Assembly: GCF_001598055.1 (NCBI RefSeq)
Contig: NZ_CP014844.1
Coordinates: forward strand, 4,243,642-4,307,641
DNA: 64,000 bases
Reading direction: 5' to 3'
Origin: Cupriavidus nantongensis
Lineage (GTDB): Bacteria > Pseudomonadota > Gammaproteobacteria > Burkholderiales > Burkholderiaceae
Below the pieces are notes generated by a model, which saw nothing but the letters and a program-made list of their open reading frames with translations, was not told the DNA's origin and searched no databases. The translations under genes were made by a program, and so were the position numbers. Shown piece by piece: positions 1 to 10,915 of the stretch (within the stretch, counting starts at the first letter, position 1; every line of letters starts with the position of its first letter).

Positions 1-206
1 AGGTGTCGCTGTCGATCACCGGCGTCGCCGGCCCCAACGGCGGCACCCCGGAAAAACCCGTCGGCATGGTGTGCTTTGGCTGGAGCAACCGCATCACCAC
101 CATCGTCGAGACCCAGCGCTTTCCCGGCGACCGCGCACAGATCCGGCGCCAGGCGGCCGAGCACGCGATGCGGGGCCTGGTGGAGTTGCTGCGCAACGAG
201 GCCTGA
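1..206 (+). CDS. cinA: CinA C-terminal domain (nicotinamide-nucleotide amidohydrolase), 3' part only
   Basis: This is the last 67 or so codons of a gene that begins before the window. The reading frame is open from the first bases, and the GTG at 3 is unlikely to be the true start. The translation carries the CinA/PncC signature ITGVAGPNGGTPEKPVG followed by FPGDR and a helical tail ending in GLVELLRNEA. In the family this domain deamidates nicotinamide mononucleotide to NaMN for pyridine-nucleotide recycling. It is followed by a bidirectional terminator shared with pyrF, so it is probably the last gene of its operon. Whether it is a stand-alone PncC (about 160 residues) or a full CinA cannot be seen. 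Confidence 0.88.
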   Translation, partial: VSLSITGVAGPNGGTPEKPVGMVCFGWSNRITTIVETQRFPGDRAQIRRQAAEHAMRGLVELLRNEA

Positions 207-248
207 AACGGCCCTGAAGGCCCGCCGCCGTAAGCAGCCCGATCCAAC

Positions 249-280
249 AAAAAACCGCGCACAGCAGGCGCGGTTTTTTG
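249..280. terminator. Bidirectional rho-independent terminator
   Basis: An A-run, AAAAACCGCGC, a short ACAGCAG loop and GCGCGGTTTTTT form a stem with a U-run on either strand. It lies between two convergent genes, the cinA end and the pyrF end, and can serve both. Confidence 0.85.
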
Positions 281-298
281 TTGTGCCGCGTGCGGCGG

Positions 299-1117
299 TC
301 AGCCGTGGCGGTAGCGGTTGATGGTTTCGCGCGTCTGCAGCGCGACGCTGCGCGCCGCCTCCGCGAAGTCTTTCTCGCGGCTGGCGTACAGGATGGCGCG
401 CGACGAATTGATCATCATGCCGGTGCCGTCGGCGGTGCGCCCGGCCTTTACCGTGGCTTCGATATCGCCGCCCTGGGCGCCGATGCCGGGAATCAGCAGC
501 GGCATGTCGCCGACGATCTGGCGCACCCGCGCGATCTCGTTGGGGAAGGTCGCGCCGACCACCAGGCCCATCTGGCCGGTGGTGTTCCAGCGTTCGCGCG
601 CGGCCTCGGCCACCAGCTGGTACAGCGGCTTGCCGTCGACCTGCAGGAACTGCACGTCCGAACCGCCCGGGTTGGAGGTGCGGCACAGCACGATCACGCC
701 GCGGTCCGGATAGGCGAGATAGGGCTGCATCGAGTCGAAGCCCATGTACGGGCTGACCGTGACGGCATCGGCTTGGTAGCGCTCGAAGGCTTCCAGCGCA
801 TAGTGCTCGGCGGTCGAGCCGATGTCGCCGCGCTTGGCGTCGAGGATCACCGGGATGCCGGGGTGGGCATCGTGGATATAGTGGATCAGCTGCTCGAGCT
901 GGTCTTCGGCGCGCTGCGAATGGAAGTAGGCGATCTGCGGCTTGAAGGCGCAGACCAGGTCGGCGGTGGCGTCGACGATCTCGCGGCAGAACGAGAAGAT
1001 GGCGCCGCCGGCCCCGGTCAGGGACAGCGGAAGCTTGTGCGGATCAGGATCGAGCCCGACGCACAGGAGGGAATCGTTGCGCTGCCAGGCGGCAGCAAGC
1101 TGCTCGGTGAAAGTCAT
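299..1117 (-). CDS. pyrF: Orotidine 5'-phosphate decarboxylase (class 2)
   Basis: 272 residues. It catalyses the last step of de novo UMP synthesis, decarboxylation of OMP in the cytoplasm. The catalytic motif [13 protein letters not shown] is present, with the Asp-Lys-Asp triad near residues 93-98. The N-terminal [11 protein letters not shown] and the later [10 protein letters not shown] phosphate-binding region are typical of the longer class 2 (PyrF-type 2) enzymes of betaproteobacteria and actinobacteria. The ATG at 1117 gives the usual length. It is a single gene, convergent with cinA and divergent from the DMT transporter. I see no odd residues. Confidence 0.96.
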   Translation of the reverse strand: MTFTEQLAAAWQRNDSLLCVGLDPDPHKLPLSLTGAGGAIFSFCREIVDATADLVCAFKPQIAYFHSQRAEDQLEQLIHYIHDAHPGIPVILDAKRGDIGSTAEHYALEAFERYQADAVTVSPYMGFDSMQPYLAYPDRGVIVLCRTSNPGGSDVQFLQVDGKPLYQLVAEAARERWNTTGQMGLVVGATFPNEIARVRQIVGDMPLLIPGIGAQGGDIEATVKAGRTADGTGMMINSSRAILYASREKDFAEAARSVALQTRETINRYRHG

Positions 1118-1335
1118 GGGTACTCGGAATGTCCTGGTGGCGCCGGCGTCTCATCGTGAGGCCGATCCTGGTCGATCCTGGCCGATGGACTCGGCCGGCG
1201 CGGTTGGCCGCAGCGGCGTGAAAACCTTTCATCCCTGCAGCATATGTCGCTTTCGGCAATTTTACCCGCTGCGTGCTATCGTTTTGCGCTTCGTCTCAAA
1301 ACAATGCGCGGCATCCCGCACAGCCGCGTCCCGTC

Positions 1336-2235
1336 ATGTCTCTCGATCGCCGTGGTCTCTTCCTGCTTGTGGTGCTGACGCTCGCCTGGGGCATCAACTG
1401 GCCCATCATGAAGGTGGGCGTGGCGCATTTCCCGGCGATGGGCTTCCGCCTGCTGTGCATGGCCGGCGGGCTGGTGGCGCTGGGGCTGGCGCTGCGGCTG
1501 CGCGGCGATTCGCTGGCGGTGCCCCGGCGCGAATGGGGCACGGTGTTGCGGCTGGCGCTGCCAAACATGGTGATCTGGCACCTGTTCGCGATCTGCGCGG
1601 TCAAGATGCTGTCGTCGGGCCGCGCCGCGATCCTGGGCTACACCATGCCGATCTGGGCGGTGGTCTGGGGCCTGGTGTTCTTCCGCGAGCGTATCGGCGG
1701 GTGGGCCTGGCTGGGCATCGGCTGCGCGCTCGCGGGCACGGTGCTGCTGCTGTCGGGCGAGCTTGCCGCGCTGACCGGCAGCCCGGCCGGCACGCTGCTG
1801 ATGCTGCTGGCCGCGGCCGGCTGGGGCTTCGGCACCCAGCTGATGAAGCGCACCCAGACCGACGTGCCGATCGGCGCCATGACCTTCTGGATGCTGGCGG
1901 TGACGCTGCCCTTCCTGGCGCTGGGCTCGCTGCTGCTGGAAGACGGCTGGCGCATGCCCACCGCCATCGAATGGGCCGCGATCGCCTACAACGCGGTGGT
2001 GGTCTTCGCCTTCTGCCACCTGGTCTGGTTCGGGCTGGCGCGCAGCCTGCCGCCGGTGGTGTCGAGCCTGTCGATCATGTTTATCCCGGTGGTCGGCGTG
2101 TTCTCCGGGATGTGGATGCTGGGCGAGCAGCCGCACTGGCAGGACTACGCCGCGATCGTGCTGATGTTCCTGGCGCTGTCCTCGGTGATGCTGGCGCCGC
2201 TGCTGTGGCGCCGGCTGCGCGGCGTGGCCGGCTGA
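1336..2235 (+). CDS. DMT-superfamily EamA-type permease
   Basis: 299 residues from the ATG at 1336. An upstream in-frame ATG at 1273 would add a non-hydrophobic 21-residue tail with no support. The protein is almost entirely hydrophobic, with about ten predicted membrane segments and two EamA repeats. The first repeat opens LAWGINWPIMKVG, a variant of the usual AxWGSxF motif, and an internal PIWAVVWGLVFFRERIGG marks the end of repeat one. The family exports metabolites or amino acids in the inner membrane. Neither substrate nor partner can be read from the sequence. It stands alone between pyrF and the corA leader. Confidence 0.9.
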   Translation: MSLDRRGLFLLVVLTLAWGINWPIMKVGVAHFPAMGFRLLCMAGGLVALGLALRLRGDSLAVPRREWGTVLRLALPNMVIWHLFAICAVKMLSSGRAAILGYTMPIWAVVWGLVFFRERIGGWAWLGIGCALAGTVLLLSGELAALTGSPAGTLLMLLAAAGWGFGTQLMKRTQTDVPIGAMTFWMLAVTLPFLALGSLLLEDGWRMPTAIEWAAIAYNAVVVFAFCHLVWFGLARSLPPVVSSLSIMFIPVVGVFSGMWMLGEQPHWQDYAAIVLMFLALSSVMLAPLLWRRLRGVAG

Positions 2236-2297
2236 CGCCAGCGGTGCGTGACGGGTCGCGGGGCGGCAACGGCGCGCGCCCGTCGCGGAGATTTCAC

Positions 2298-2327
2298 TTA
2301 ACAAGCCACCCTCCGTTGGGCTACACT
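2298..2327 (+). promoter_or_regulatory. Candidate sigma-70 promoter of the corA leader transcript
   Basis: TTAACA (2298-2303), an 18-bp spacer and TACACT (2322-2327) resemble -35 and -10 boxes. A start near 2334 would give a leader of roughly 470 nt before the corA ATG at 2802. Confidence 0.45.
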
Positions 2328-2356
2328 CGCGGCCATCACAATCCCGGAGAAATTAC

Positions 2357-2437
2357 GTGGGCAGTAGCATCGGGTGTTCGAGTTGGCGCAGCAACGCTGC
2401 GACCTCTGCGAATGCCATGTCACTGCGGGCTGCGTAA
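2357..2437 (+). CDS. Possible leader peptide upstream of corA (26 codons)
   Basis: A GTG at 2357 is preceded by GGAG (2346-2349) at 7-nt spacing and opens a 26-codon frame ending in TAA at 2435-2437. It starts about 23 nt after the predicted transcription start. The peptide (VGSSIGCSSWRSNAATSANA...) matches no family I know. A strong hairpin follows at 2479-2506. The arrangement resembles a leader-peptide or attenuator architecture for corA, but the opposite strand of this stretch also reads open, so coding is not proven. The alternative is that the whole leader is a structured RNA. Confidence 0.3.
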   Translation: MGSSIGCSSWRSNAATSANAMSLRAA

Positions 2438-2478
2438 CGACGACCCGCCCGGAGCACCCGGCTCCGCGCTTCGTCGGC

Positions 2479-2513
2479 CTTGCCCGCAGTCAGAACTGCG
2501 GGCGAGTGTCTTT
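2479..2513 (+). other. Strong RNA hairpin in the corA leader
   Basis: CTTGCCCGCAGT (2479-2490), loop CAGA, ACTGCGGGCGAG (2495-2506) pair over 12 bp with one G-U, followed by a weakly U-rich TGTCTTT. It could be an attenuator or part of a small RNA ending here. A shorter hairpin, CGCAGC-AAC-GCTGCG, lies upstream near 2387-2401. The remaining 290 bases up to corA show G+C-rich inverted repeats but no gene. Confidence 0.55.
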
Positions 2514-2801
2514 CCGTGCCACCGGCGGCGCCTCCATGCGCGCCCACCGTGGCGGATCTTCCCTCTCCCGGCTAGCCAGCCAACCCAGGCAAACGCCATC
2601 GCCTTGTCCGCCTGCCCCGCGCAGCCGCGGGACAGCGCGATCACGCTTGCCCGTGGCCCGGCCATTTTCGGCTCCTTTTGCGGCATGCCGCGGGGCCATG
2701 ACGGGGCATGACGCAATACCTGGGAATGCGGCGAGCCGCCTGCGCTTGTCTTCGCGCTTGTCTTTGTTTTTCGTCGCAATCAGCAATAAGGAATCCCGGG
2801 G

Positions 2802-3764
2802 ATGATCAACCTGTTCGTCCTGCAGAAAGGCCGGCTTGCCCAGGAGCAGGTCGACGAGCGCAATGAGCTGCTGCAGCACAAGCCGATCTGGATCGATGTC
2901 GTCAATCCCGACGACGAGGAACTGAACTGGATCAAGGAAGCCTATGGCGTCGCCCTTCCTGAACTGGAAGACCTGGGCGATCTGGAAGCGTCCGCGCGTT
3001 ATTTCGAGGGCGAGGACGAGAATATCCATATCCGCACCGACTTCCTGCTCGACGAGGAAGAGGTGTCGCGCAACGTGCGCGTCGCCTTCGTGCTGACCAA
3101 GGACGTGCTGTTCTCCATCCACGACGAAGACCTGCCGGTGTTCCGGCTGGTGCGGCTGCGCGCGCGCATGCGCCCGGGTTCGGTGCGCAACGCCAAGGAC
3201 GTGCTGATGGACCTGTACGCGACCGACGCGGAATACTCGGCCGACTCGATCGAGGAAATCTACGAACGCCTGGAAGAAGCCAGCCGCCGCGTGCTGGCCG
3301 AGAACGTGACCGATGCCGCCGCGGCCGACGTGCTGGAAACCATCGCGCGCGAGGAAGACCTGAACGGCCGCATCCGCCGCAACGTCATGGACACGCGCCG
3401 CGCGGTGTCGTTCCTGATGCGCAGCCAGCTGCTGTCGGCCGAGCAGCAGGACGAGGCACGCCAGATCCTGCGCGACATCGACTCGATCGAGAACCACACC
3501 GCGTTCCTGTTCGACAAGATCAACTTCCTGATGGATGCCACGGTCGGTTTCATCAACATCAACCAGAACAAGATCATCAAGCTGTTCTCGGTGGTGTCGG
3601 TGGCGCTGATGCCGCCGACGCTGATCGCCAGCATCTACGGCATGAACTTCAAGTTCATGCCGGAACTGGACTGGGGTGCCGGCTATCCGTGGGCGATTGC
3701 GCTGATGGCGGTGTCGGCGGCGATCCCGCTGGTGTATTTCCGCAGGAAGGGTTGGCTGAGCTGA
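2802..3764 (+). CDS. corA: Magnesium/cobalt transporter CorA
   Basis: 320 residues. It is an inner-membrane homopentameric Mg2+ channel. The large N-terminal cytoplasmic domain is rich in Glu/Asp and long helices (residues 1-255). Two C-terminal membrane segments follow (about 260-279 and 295-313), with the diagnostic GMN loop at residues 280-282 between them and a basic C-terminus. The length is normal for the 2-TM-GxN family. The ATG at 2802 follows an AGGAATCCCGGGG stretch. The long leader (2334-2801) suggests post-transcriptional control, which is inference. Its 3' end converges with mtgA 11 bp away. Confidence 0.96.
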   Translation: MINLFVLQKGRLAQEQVDERNELLQHKPIWIDVVNPDDEELNWIKEAYGVALPELEDLGDLEASARYFEGEDENIHIRTDFLLDEEEVSRNVRVAFVLTKDVLFSIHDEDLPVFRLVRLRARMRPGSVRNAKDVLMDLYATDAEYSADSIEEIYERLEEASRRVLAENVTDAAAADVLETIAREEDLNGRIRRNVMDTRRAVSFLMRSQLLSAEQQDEARQILRDIDSIENHTAFLFDKINFLMDATVGFININQNKIIKLFSVVSVALMPPTLIASIYGMNFKFMPELDWGAGYPWAIALMAVSAAIPLVYFRRKGWLS

Positions 3765-3775
3765 GGGCGGCGGCT

Positions 3776-4546
3776 TCAGTCGGGCAGCGTCGCCGCCCCC
3801 ATCCGCCGCGCGATGATGCCCGCCTTGGCGCGGAAGTTCACGCGCACGTTGGCGCAGTATTCCTTCTTGTCGAAGCACTTGGGCGCCGGCAGCGCCGCCG
3901 CCAGGCGCGCTGACTGGCCCACGCTGAGCTTGTCGGCACTGGTGCGGAAGTAGTGCTGCGCCGCGGCCTGCGCGCCGAACACGCCCTCGCCCCACTCGAC
4001 CGAATTCAGATAGATCTCGTAGATGCGCTGCTTGTCGAGCCAGAATTCCAGCATCCACGTGATCGCCAGCTCCTGTCCCTTGCGCAGGTAATGCTGCTCC
4101 GACGACAGGAACAGGTTCTTGGCCAGTTGCTGCGTGATGGTCGATGCGCCGCGCACGATGCGGCCGCGCTTCTTGTTGCGCTCCCAGGCATCGAGCATGG
4201 CATCGAGTTCGTAGCCGGGATGGTTGACGAAGCCCGCGTCCTCGCTGGCGATCACCGCGCGCTTGAGGTTGCGCGAGATGCGCTCATACGGCACCCAGTC
4301 GCGTTCCAGCCCGCAGCTCCAAAAGTTGAAGCCGCACAGCCGCCAGCGCTCGGCGCGCATGAAGGTCGTGCTCGACGGATTGACATACTGCCAGCTGGCA
4401 ATCTGCACGAAGAAGTACAACTGCATCGCCAGCACGCCCGCGACCATGCAGCCCAGCAGGTAGCCGAGCCAGCGCACCGGATTCAGTACCGATCCGGCGG
4501 AAGCAGCGCCGCGGGCAGCGCTGGCCGTGCGATTACGGATGGCCAC
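3776..4546 (-). CDS. mtgA: Monofunctional biosynthetic peptidoglycan transglycosylase
   Basis: 256 residues. It polymerises lipid II glycan strands at the periplasmic face. One membrane anchor lies at about residues 26-48, then comes the GT51 domain with the catalytic-Glu motif SEDAGF (E102) and the conserved [13 protein letters not shown], which is followed by [17 protein letters not shown]. There is no transpeptidase domain, so it is MtgA rather than a class A PBP. It lies 16 bp after aroE, in an apparent four-gene minus-strand operon (RNase II - TonB-like - aroE - mtgA). Confidence 0.96.
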   Translation of the reverse strand: MAIRNRTASAARGAASAGSVLNPVRWLGYLLGCMVAGVLAMQLYFFVQIASWQYVNPSSTTFMRAERWRLCGFNFWSCGLERDWVPYERISRNLKRAVIASEDAGFVNHPGYELDAMLDAWERNKKRGRIVRGASTITQQLAKNLFLSSEQHYLRKGQELAITWMLEFWLDKQRIYEIYLNSVEWGEGVFGAQAAAQHYFRTSADKLSVGQSARLAAALPAPKCFDKKEYCANVRVNFRAKAGIIARRMGAATLPD

Positions 4547-4562
4547 GGCTGGCGACGCCCGC

Positions 4563-5450
4563 TCAGCCCTTGCGTTCGGCCTGCAGCGCGGCGCGCAGCT
4601 CGGCCAGCACGGGCGCGGTGCGGGGCCGCACGCCGCGCCAGATATAGAAGGCCTCGGCGGCCTGCTCGACCAGCATGCCCAGCCCGTCGCTGACGCGCGC
4701 GCCGCAGCGCGCGGCGAACTGCAGGAACACGGTGGGCTCGGCGCCGTACATCATGTCGTAGGCCAGCACGCCTTCACCCAGCAGGAACTCCGGCACCGGC
4801 GGCACCTCGCCCTGCAGGCTGCTGGACGAGGCGTTGATCACCACGTCGACGGCCTCGTCCTCGGACAGGCCCTCGAGCGCATCGAGGCCGCCGCCCCACA
4901 GCTCGACGCCATACTGGTCGGCCGCCTCGACAAACTCCTCGAGCATGTCGCTGGCGCGCGACGCGGTGCGGTTGGCCACCACGATGCGCGACGGCCGGCA
5001 TTCGATCAGCGGCAGCATTGCGCCCATGGCCGCGCCGCCGGCACCCAGCAGCAGCACGCGCTTGCCCTCGATCAGCGTATCGAGGTTGTCCTGGATATCG
5101 CGCACGAGGCCGATGCCGTCGGTATTGTCGCCATGGATCAAGCCCTCCTCGATCCACAGCGTATTGACCGCGCCGGCGGCCTCGGCGCGCTCGGTCAGGC
5201 GGTCGGCCAGGTCATAGGCCTCCAGCTTGAACGGCACGGTCACGTTGCAGCCGTAGCCACCGTCGGCAAAGAACTGGCGCACGGTGTCGGCAAACCCGTC
5301 CAGCGGCGCCTCCAGGCGGTCATATTGCACGGCCTCGCCGGTCTGGCGCGCGAAGGCGGCGTGGATCGCCGGCGAGCGGCTGTGCGCGACCGGGTTGCCG
5401 ATCACCACATAGCGGTCGGCGCTGGCTTGGGAAGAGTCAGTGGATGTCAT
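4563..5450 (-). CDS. aroE: Shikimate dehydrogenase (NADP+)
   Basis: 295 residues. It reduces 3-dehydroshikimate to shikimate in aromatic amino-acid synthesis. Visible motifs are the substrate site [19 protein letters not shown] with the catalytic Lys, HGDNTDGIG with the catalytic Asp, the NADP-binding GAGGAAMGA, and VANRT with the Arg that selects NADP. The start codon overlaps the stop of the upstream TonB-like gene by one base (TGATG), which implies translational coupling. The other shikimate gene in the window, aroQ, is 8.5 kb away and not co-transcribed. Confidence 0.97.
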   Translation of the reverse strand: MTSTDSSQASADRYVVIGNPVAHSRSPAIHAAFARQTGEAVQYDRLEAPLDGFADTVRQFFADGGYGCNVTVPFKLEAYDLADRLTERAEAAGAVNTLWIEEGLIHGDNTDGIGLVRDIQDNLDTLIEGKRVLLLGAGGAAMGAMLPLIECRPSRIVVANRTASRASDMLEEFVEAADQYGVELWGGGLDALEGLSEDEAVDVVINASSSSLQGEVPPVPEFLLGEGVLAYDMMYGAEPTVFLQFAARCGARVSDGLGMLVEQAAEAFYIWRGVRPRTAPVLAELRAALQAERKG

Positions 5451-6382
5451 CAGCGTGCCTGCAGGCGGGTTTCCAGCCCGCTGCGCGAAAACTTGAAAGT
5501 GGATATGACTTCGAGGATGTCCTGGCGCGCCGACATCTCCGCGGTAAAGGCGCCGAACGGCGCGGCTGCGCGCACGATCGCCACCGCCTGGCGGTCCAGC
5601 GCGGGATCGCCCGAGCTCTTGACCACGTCGATGGCATCGACGTTGTAGCCATCGCGGTTGTAGCCGAGCTTGCCCTGCCGGTTGACGTTGATCACCAGGA
5701 TCAGCTGGCCGTAGAGCGGCTTGCCGTTGCGTTGCGGGAAATCCGTGGTGCCGCGCGCCTCGATCTTGCGGCGCAGCCGGTCGTAATACTGCGCGTAGTC
5801 GACCGCCTGCGCGCTGGTGGCGGTCAGCTGGAAACGCTTGGGCCGCTTGGCGTAGTGCTCCAGGTTGCGGCCGATCTCGGCTTCCAGCCTGGCCATCTCG
5901 TCGGCCGAGGTGCGCTCGTCCTGGCCGCGCTGCGGCGTGTCCTGGCGCTTCTCGCCCGGCTTGAGCGGCTGGTTGCGCACCGCCGGCGCGGCCTCGCGCG
6001 CCTGGGTCAGCAGGCGCTGCTGCTCCTGTTCCAGCTGCTCGACGCGGCGCTGCACCTGGCGCACCAGGTCGCCCTCCTGCGTCAGCGTCTGCGCCGGCAG
6101 CGGCGTGGTGGCGCGTTGCAGGTCATGGTCGCCGCCGCCGTCGAGGTTGGCCTGCGCCAGCGCGGTCGGGTTGCGCGGCTTCTGCGCCGACTTGGCATTG
6201 ACCAGCACCACGTCCAGCGCGGCATCGCTGCGCTTGATCTCGAACACTTCCGGCGCGGCCACCCGCACCATCAGCAGCAGCGCGTGCACAGCCACGGAAA
6301 TGGCCAGCGCCCGGGCCAGCATACTGCTGTTTTGCCACCTGGCATGCCACCAGGGGCGGGAAGCGGCAAGAGTGGCGTTCAC
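5450..6382 (-). CDS. TonB-like energy transducer
   Basis: About 310 residues from a GTG at 6382. An ATG at 6439 (329 residues) and an ATG at 6322 (290) are alternatives, and none has a clear ribosome site. A basic N-terminus leads into one membrane segment (MLARALAISVAVHALLLMV). A Gln/Glu/Arg-rich central coiled-coil region follows, and a C-terminal TonB-like domain ends with VVKSSGDPALDRQAV and FKFSR. The family couples the proton-motive force to outer-membrane transport or acts in envelope assembly. No ExbB/ExbD is adjacent, so a role with the siderophore receptor at 24.2 kb is only a guess. It sits between RNase II and aroE. Confidence 0.8.
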   Translation of the reverse strand: MNATLAASRPWWHARWQNSSMLARALAISVAVHALLLMVRVAAPEVFEIKRSDAALDVVLVNAKSAQKPRNPTALAQANLDGGGDHDLQRATTPLPAQTLTQEGDLVRQVQRRVEQLEQEQQRLLTQAREAAPAVRNQPLKPGEKRQDTPQRGQDERTSADEMARLEAEIGRNLEHYAKRPKRFQLTATSAQAVDYAQYYDRLRRKIEARGTTDFPQRNGKPLYGQLILVINVNRQGKLGYNRDGYNVDAIDVVKSSGDPALDRQAVAIVRAAAPFGAFTAEMSARQDILEVISTFKFSRSGLETRLQAR

Positions 6383-6526
6383 GATGGATGCATGAGGGCT
6401 CGGGAGACAACCGCGGCGGCACCGGCCGGTACCGGCCATTAGCGGCGCCAGAGCGGGCCTGCAGGCCCGCGGGTCCGGACAGACCCGACCCGCATTGTAA
6501 GGGAGCCCCGCCGATTTCCGAAGGCT

Positions 6527-8629
6527 TCAGCCGGCCGCCGGGGTGCCGGTGTCGCGCTCGCCCGACGCCTCGCCGCCAGCGTCGCCGCCGGCTGCGGCCG
6601 GCTCCTCGTCGGCCACGCCCGCGGCGTGCTCGGCGGCTTGTTCGGCCGCTTCCTCGGCAGCGGCTTCAGCCGAGATCTCCGCGGCTTCCTCGTCGCTTTC
6701 CAGCTCTTCCTCGGGGACTTCGCCTTCACCGGCGAAGATCTCGAGCACCCGGCACGAGACCTCCAGCGTGATCTCGTCGGTCTCGCCGATCTCGAGCAGC
6801 ACCTGGGTGCCGCGCTGCGCCTGCACCAGCTCGGGCACGCGCGTGACCAGCGGGATCTCGGTAAAGCGCACCGCGCCTTCCTTGAGCACCGACGCCACCA
6901 TGCGCTCGCGGTTTTCCTGCTTGAGCCAGCGCAGGCACCAGTAGCGCTCCATGGTCGACTGGTGGTCGGCATAGGCGGCGTAGGTGCCTTCGAAGTCGGC
7001 CACCGCGGCCAGCAGGTCGGCGTCCTTGGGCTTGAACGGCGCCACCAGCTTGGCGGTCACGCCATGCTGGGCCACCGCCAGGATCTGCCACTGGTTGACC
7101 AGGTCGACATAGCGGCGCAGCGGCGAGGTGCTCCACGCGTACTGCGCCACGCCCAGGCCTTCGTGCGGCGCGGGGTAGGTTTGCATGCGCGTGCGGTGCA
7201 TGCCCCACGCCTTTTGCGTGCGGTAGATGCCGGGCACGCCATGGTCGGCCAGCAGCTTGCCCCAGGTGCTGTTGGCCAGGATCATCATCTCGGCCACGAT
7301 CTTGTCCAGCGGCGAGCCGCGCTTGCGCTGCTCGATGCGCACGCGCTGGCTGCCGTCGGCCTGGTCGTCGAGATAGAAGTTGAAGTCGGCGCGGTTATGC
7401 GTTTCGGGGCGCAGGCCGCTGGCCAGGCGCGCCTTCTGGCGCTCGTCGTACAGATAGCCGGCAAAGTGCCACAGCCGGGTCAGCGCCTCGCGGAACGGGT
7501 AGTCGCCGGTGCCTTCGGCGAACGAGGCCTCGGTGATGACATCGTCGAGCAGGTTGTGGCGCAGGTTGGCGGCGATCGGCACCATCTCGGCGCGGGTCTC
7601 GCTGCCGGTGATCAGCCACACCGACGGGTCCACCGTCACGTACAGCGACAGCGCCGGGCACACCCGGCCTTCCTGCAGCGTGTAGCGCTCGACCACCGGG
7701 TCAGGCAGCATGGTGATCTTGTCGCCCGGGAAATAGACCGTCGACAGGCGCTGGCGCGCGATTACGTCGAGCGGCTCGCCGCGGCGGATGCCCAGCGCCG
7801 GCGCGGCGATATGGATGCCGATGCGCAGCTTGCCGTCGGGCAGTTGCGTCACCGACAGCGCGTCGTCGATCTCGGTGGTGGTGACGTCGTCGATCGAGAA
7901 CGCCTCGACCTCGGCCAGCGGCAGGTCGGCCGGCGGCTCGGGCACGTCGGTATCGGGAAAGCCGGTGCCCTTGGGAAAGCACTCGGCGAGGAACTTGGCC
8001 TCGTGCAGCGCGCGCGCGCTGGCGACGCCGCCGGCGGCCACCATCAGCCGCATCGGCGACATGCCGAGCGCGGTGCAGGCGGCGTCCATGGCCTTGTATT
8101 CCAGGCTGTTCTTGTCGGGCTTGAACAGCAGCTGCAGCACCTTGTTGCGGAACGATTCCGGCAGCGTCAGCGCCTTCAGCTGGTCTTCATATTCGGCCTG
8201 CACCAGCGCCTGCTGGCGCTTGCGCTCGAGCGCGGCCAGCGCGGCCTTGAGCTGGTCTTCGGGCGCGCGCTGGTAGCGGCCGCGCCCCTTGCGGCGGAAG
8301 TACACCGGATTGCCGTGCAGCGCCATCGCCAGCGCCGCCTGCTGCACCGCGCCGGGCTCGGCGCCGTAGTATTCGGCGGCCAGCTCGGCAAAGCCGAACT
8401 CGGCCTCGGGCGCGCATTCCCACAGGAAGTCCAGGTCGATCTCGGCCACCAGCTCGCCGGTCTGGCGCACCAGCTCGGGCGCCGACGGCTGCGCGAACTG
8501 CAGCAGCACGTCGCGCGACTTGACCTTGGTGCGCTTGCCGGCCGGCAGCTCCACCTGGTAAGCCTCGCCCTGCTGGTTCAGCACGGTGCCGGCGCGGATC
8601 TCGCCGCCTTCTTCGAACAGCAACTGCAT
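6527..8629 (-). CDS. rnb: RNB-domain exoribonuclease (RNase II/R family)
   Basis: 700 residues. It is a processive 3'-5' hydrolytic exoribonuclease of RNA turnover. An N-terminal region without the classical paired cold-shock signature is followed by the RNB domain from about residue 230. That domain contains FSIDDVTTTEIDDALSV, the conserved Asp cluster that binds Mg2+, then GIHIAAP and the YFPGDKITMLP block. The C-terminal 70 residues are Glu/Ala-rich, unlike the Lys-rich tail of RNase R, so I favour an RNase II-like betaproteobacterial subgroup. It is the first gene of the run toward mtgA, 144 bp before the TonB-like gene. Confidence 0.9.
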   Translation of the reverse strand: MQLLFEEGGEIRAGTVLNQQGEAYQVELPAGKRTKVKSRDVLLQFAQPSAPELVRQTGELVAEIDLDFLWECAPEAEFGFAELAAEYYGAEPGAVQQAALAMALHGNPVYFRRKGRGRYQRAPEDQLKAALAALERKRQQALVQAEYEDQLKALTLPESFRNKVLQLLFKPDKNSLEYKAMDAACTALGMSPMRLMVAAGGVASARALHEAKFLAECFPKGTGFPDTDVPEPPADLPLAEVEAFSIDDVTTTEIDDALSVTQLPDGKLRIGIHIAAPALGIRRGEPLDVIARQRLSTVYFPGDKITMLPDPVVERYTLQEGRVCPALSLYVTVDPSVWLITGSETRAEMVPIAANLRHNLLDDVITEASFAEGTGDYPFREALTRLWHFAGYLYDERQKARLASGLRPETHNRADFNFYLDDQADGSQRVRIEQRKRGSPLDKIVAEMMILANSTWGKLLADHGVPGIYRTQKAWGMHRTRMQTYPAPHEGLGVAQYAWSTSPLRRYVDLVNQWQILAVAQHGVTAKLVAPFKPKDADLLAAVADFEGTYAAYADHQSTMERYWCLRWLKQENRERMVASVLKEGAVRFTEIPLVTRVPELVQAQRGTQVLLEIGETDEITLEVSCRVLEIFAGEGEVPEEELESDEEAAEISAEAAAEEAAEQAAEHAAGVADEEPAAAGGDAGGEASGERDTGTPAAG

Positions 8630-8890
8630 CGATCGGTACTTTCAACTATGCGCGGAACCGCGCCGGGCGGCCTTGTGGCCAGCGCTGGAGCGGATCCTGT
8701 GGGAGAAATGGTGCCACTGCGGGTGCCACCGCCGGTGCCACCGCGCGCACCCGGACATCAACGCGTGCGAACGGGAACGGGTGCGGGGCGAGGGCCTGTC
8801 TGCGGCCCGTCGTCGGCCTGCCGGTGACCGGCAAGGCCCCGGCCTGAGACCTGGCATGATACCGCACCCCGGTCCGGCCGCCCGCCGGGC

Positions 8891-10289
<1,399 letters not shown>

Positions 10290-10293
<4 letters not shown>

Positions 10294-10904
10294 GCCGCGC
10301 CGGCGCCGGCGGGCACCTTGCCGCCCGGGCCATAGCCGCAGAAGGCGAGCACATCGTCGACGTAGTCGGCAAATTCGCTGATGCCGTGGTCGCTGCCCTC
10401 GATCACGCGGATGTTCGCGCCGGGGCATGCCTGCACCATTTCGCGGTAGTCCAGCACCTCGTCGCCGGTGGCGGCAATCAGGTAGTAGCGCTCGGGCCGG
10501 GTGATGGTGTCCACGCGCAGGTCCAGCAGTTCCTGCAAGTGGCGGCGTTCGACCGTGACCGAACCGCCGCCGTGCCACAGCGGCTGTTCGCCCAGGTAGC
10601 TTTCGAGGTCGGTCCAGGGATGGATGGCGGGATTGAGCAAGACGGTCTTGCAGCCGTGCTGCTCGCCCAGCCAGCGCGCATAGAAGCCGCCCAGCGACGA
10701 GCCGACGATGGCGATGTCCTGGTCGCCGCCCGCCCGCGCGGCGCGAATCGCCGCCTCGGCCTGCGCGATCGCCAGCGCCGGCGAGACATTTAGCGTGGGG
10801 CAGGCGTAGTAACGGCCCACGCCCCACTCGCGCATGCGCGCCTGCACCAGCTGGGCCTTGAACGACTGGGGCGAAGAGCGGAATCCGTGCAGATACAGCA
10901 GCAT
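10290..10904 (-). CDS. YqiA-like alpha/beta-hydrolase (esterase)
   Basis: 204 residues from the ATG at 10904. [16 protein letters not shown] at the N-terminus, the nucleophile elbow GSSLGGFYA (Ser), and GSDHGISEF with the catalytic His near the C-terminus mark a YqiA/YcfP-type hydrolase. It is cytoplasmic with no signal peptide. The physiological substrate is unknown; E. coli YqiA hydrolyses short-chain acyl esters in vitro. It begins 12 bp after mpl and overlaps ubiC by four bases, within the same operon. Confidence 0.85.
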
Positions 10905-10915
10905 GGCGCGTACGG

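Noticed and set aside
6626..8827. Long plus-strand open frame of 733 codons opposite the RNase II gene
   Set aside because: It is His/Arg/Gly/Gln-rich with no family match and is the GC3-driven mirror of a well-supported gene. The same applies to other long antisense frames, for example opposite pyrF, mpl and accC.
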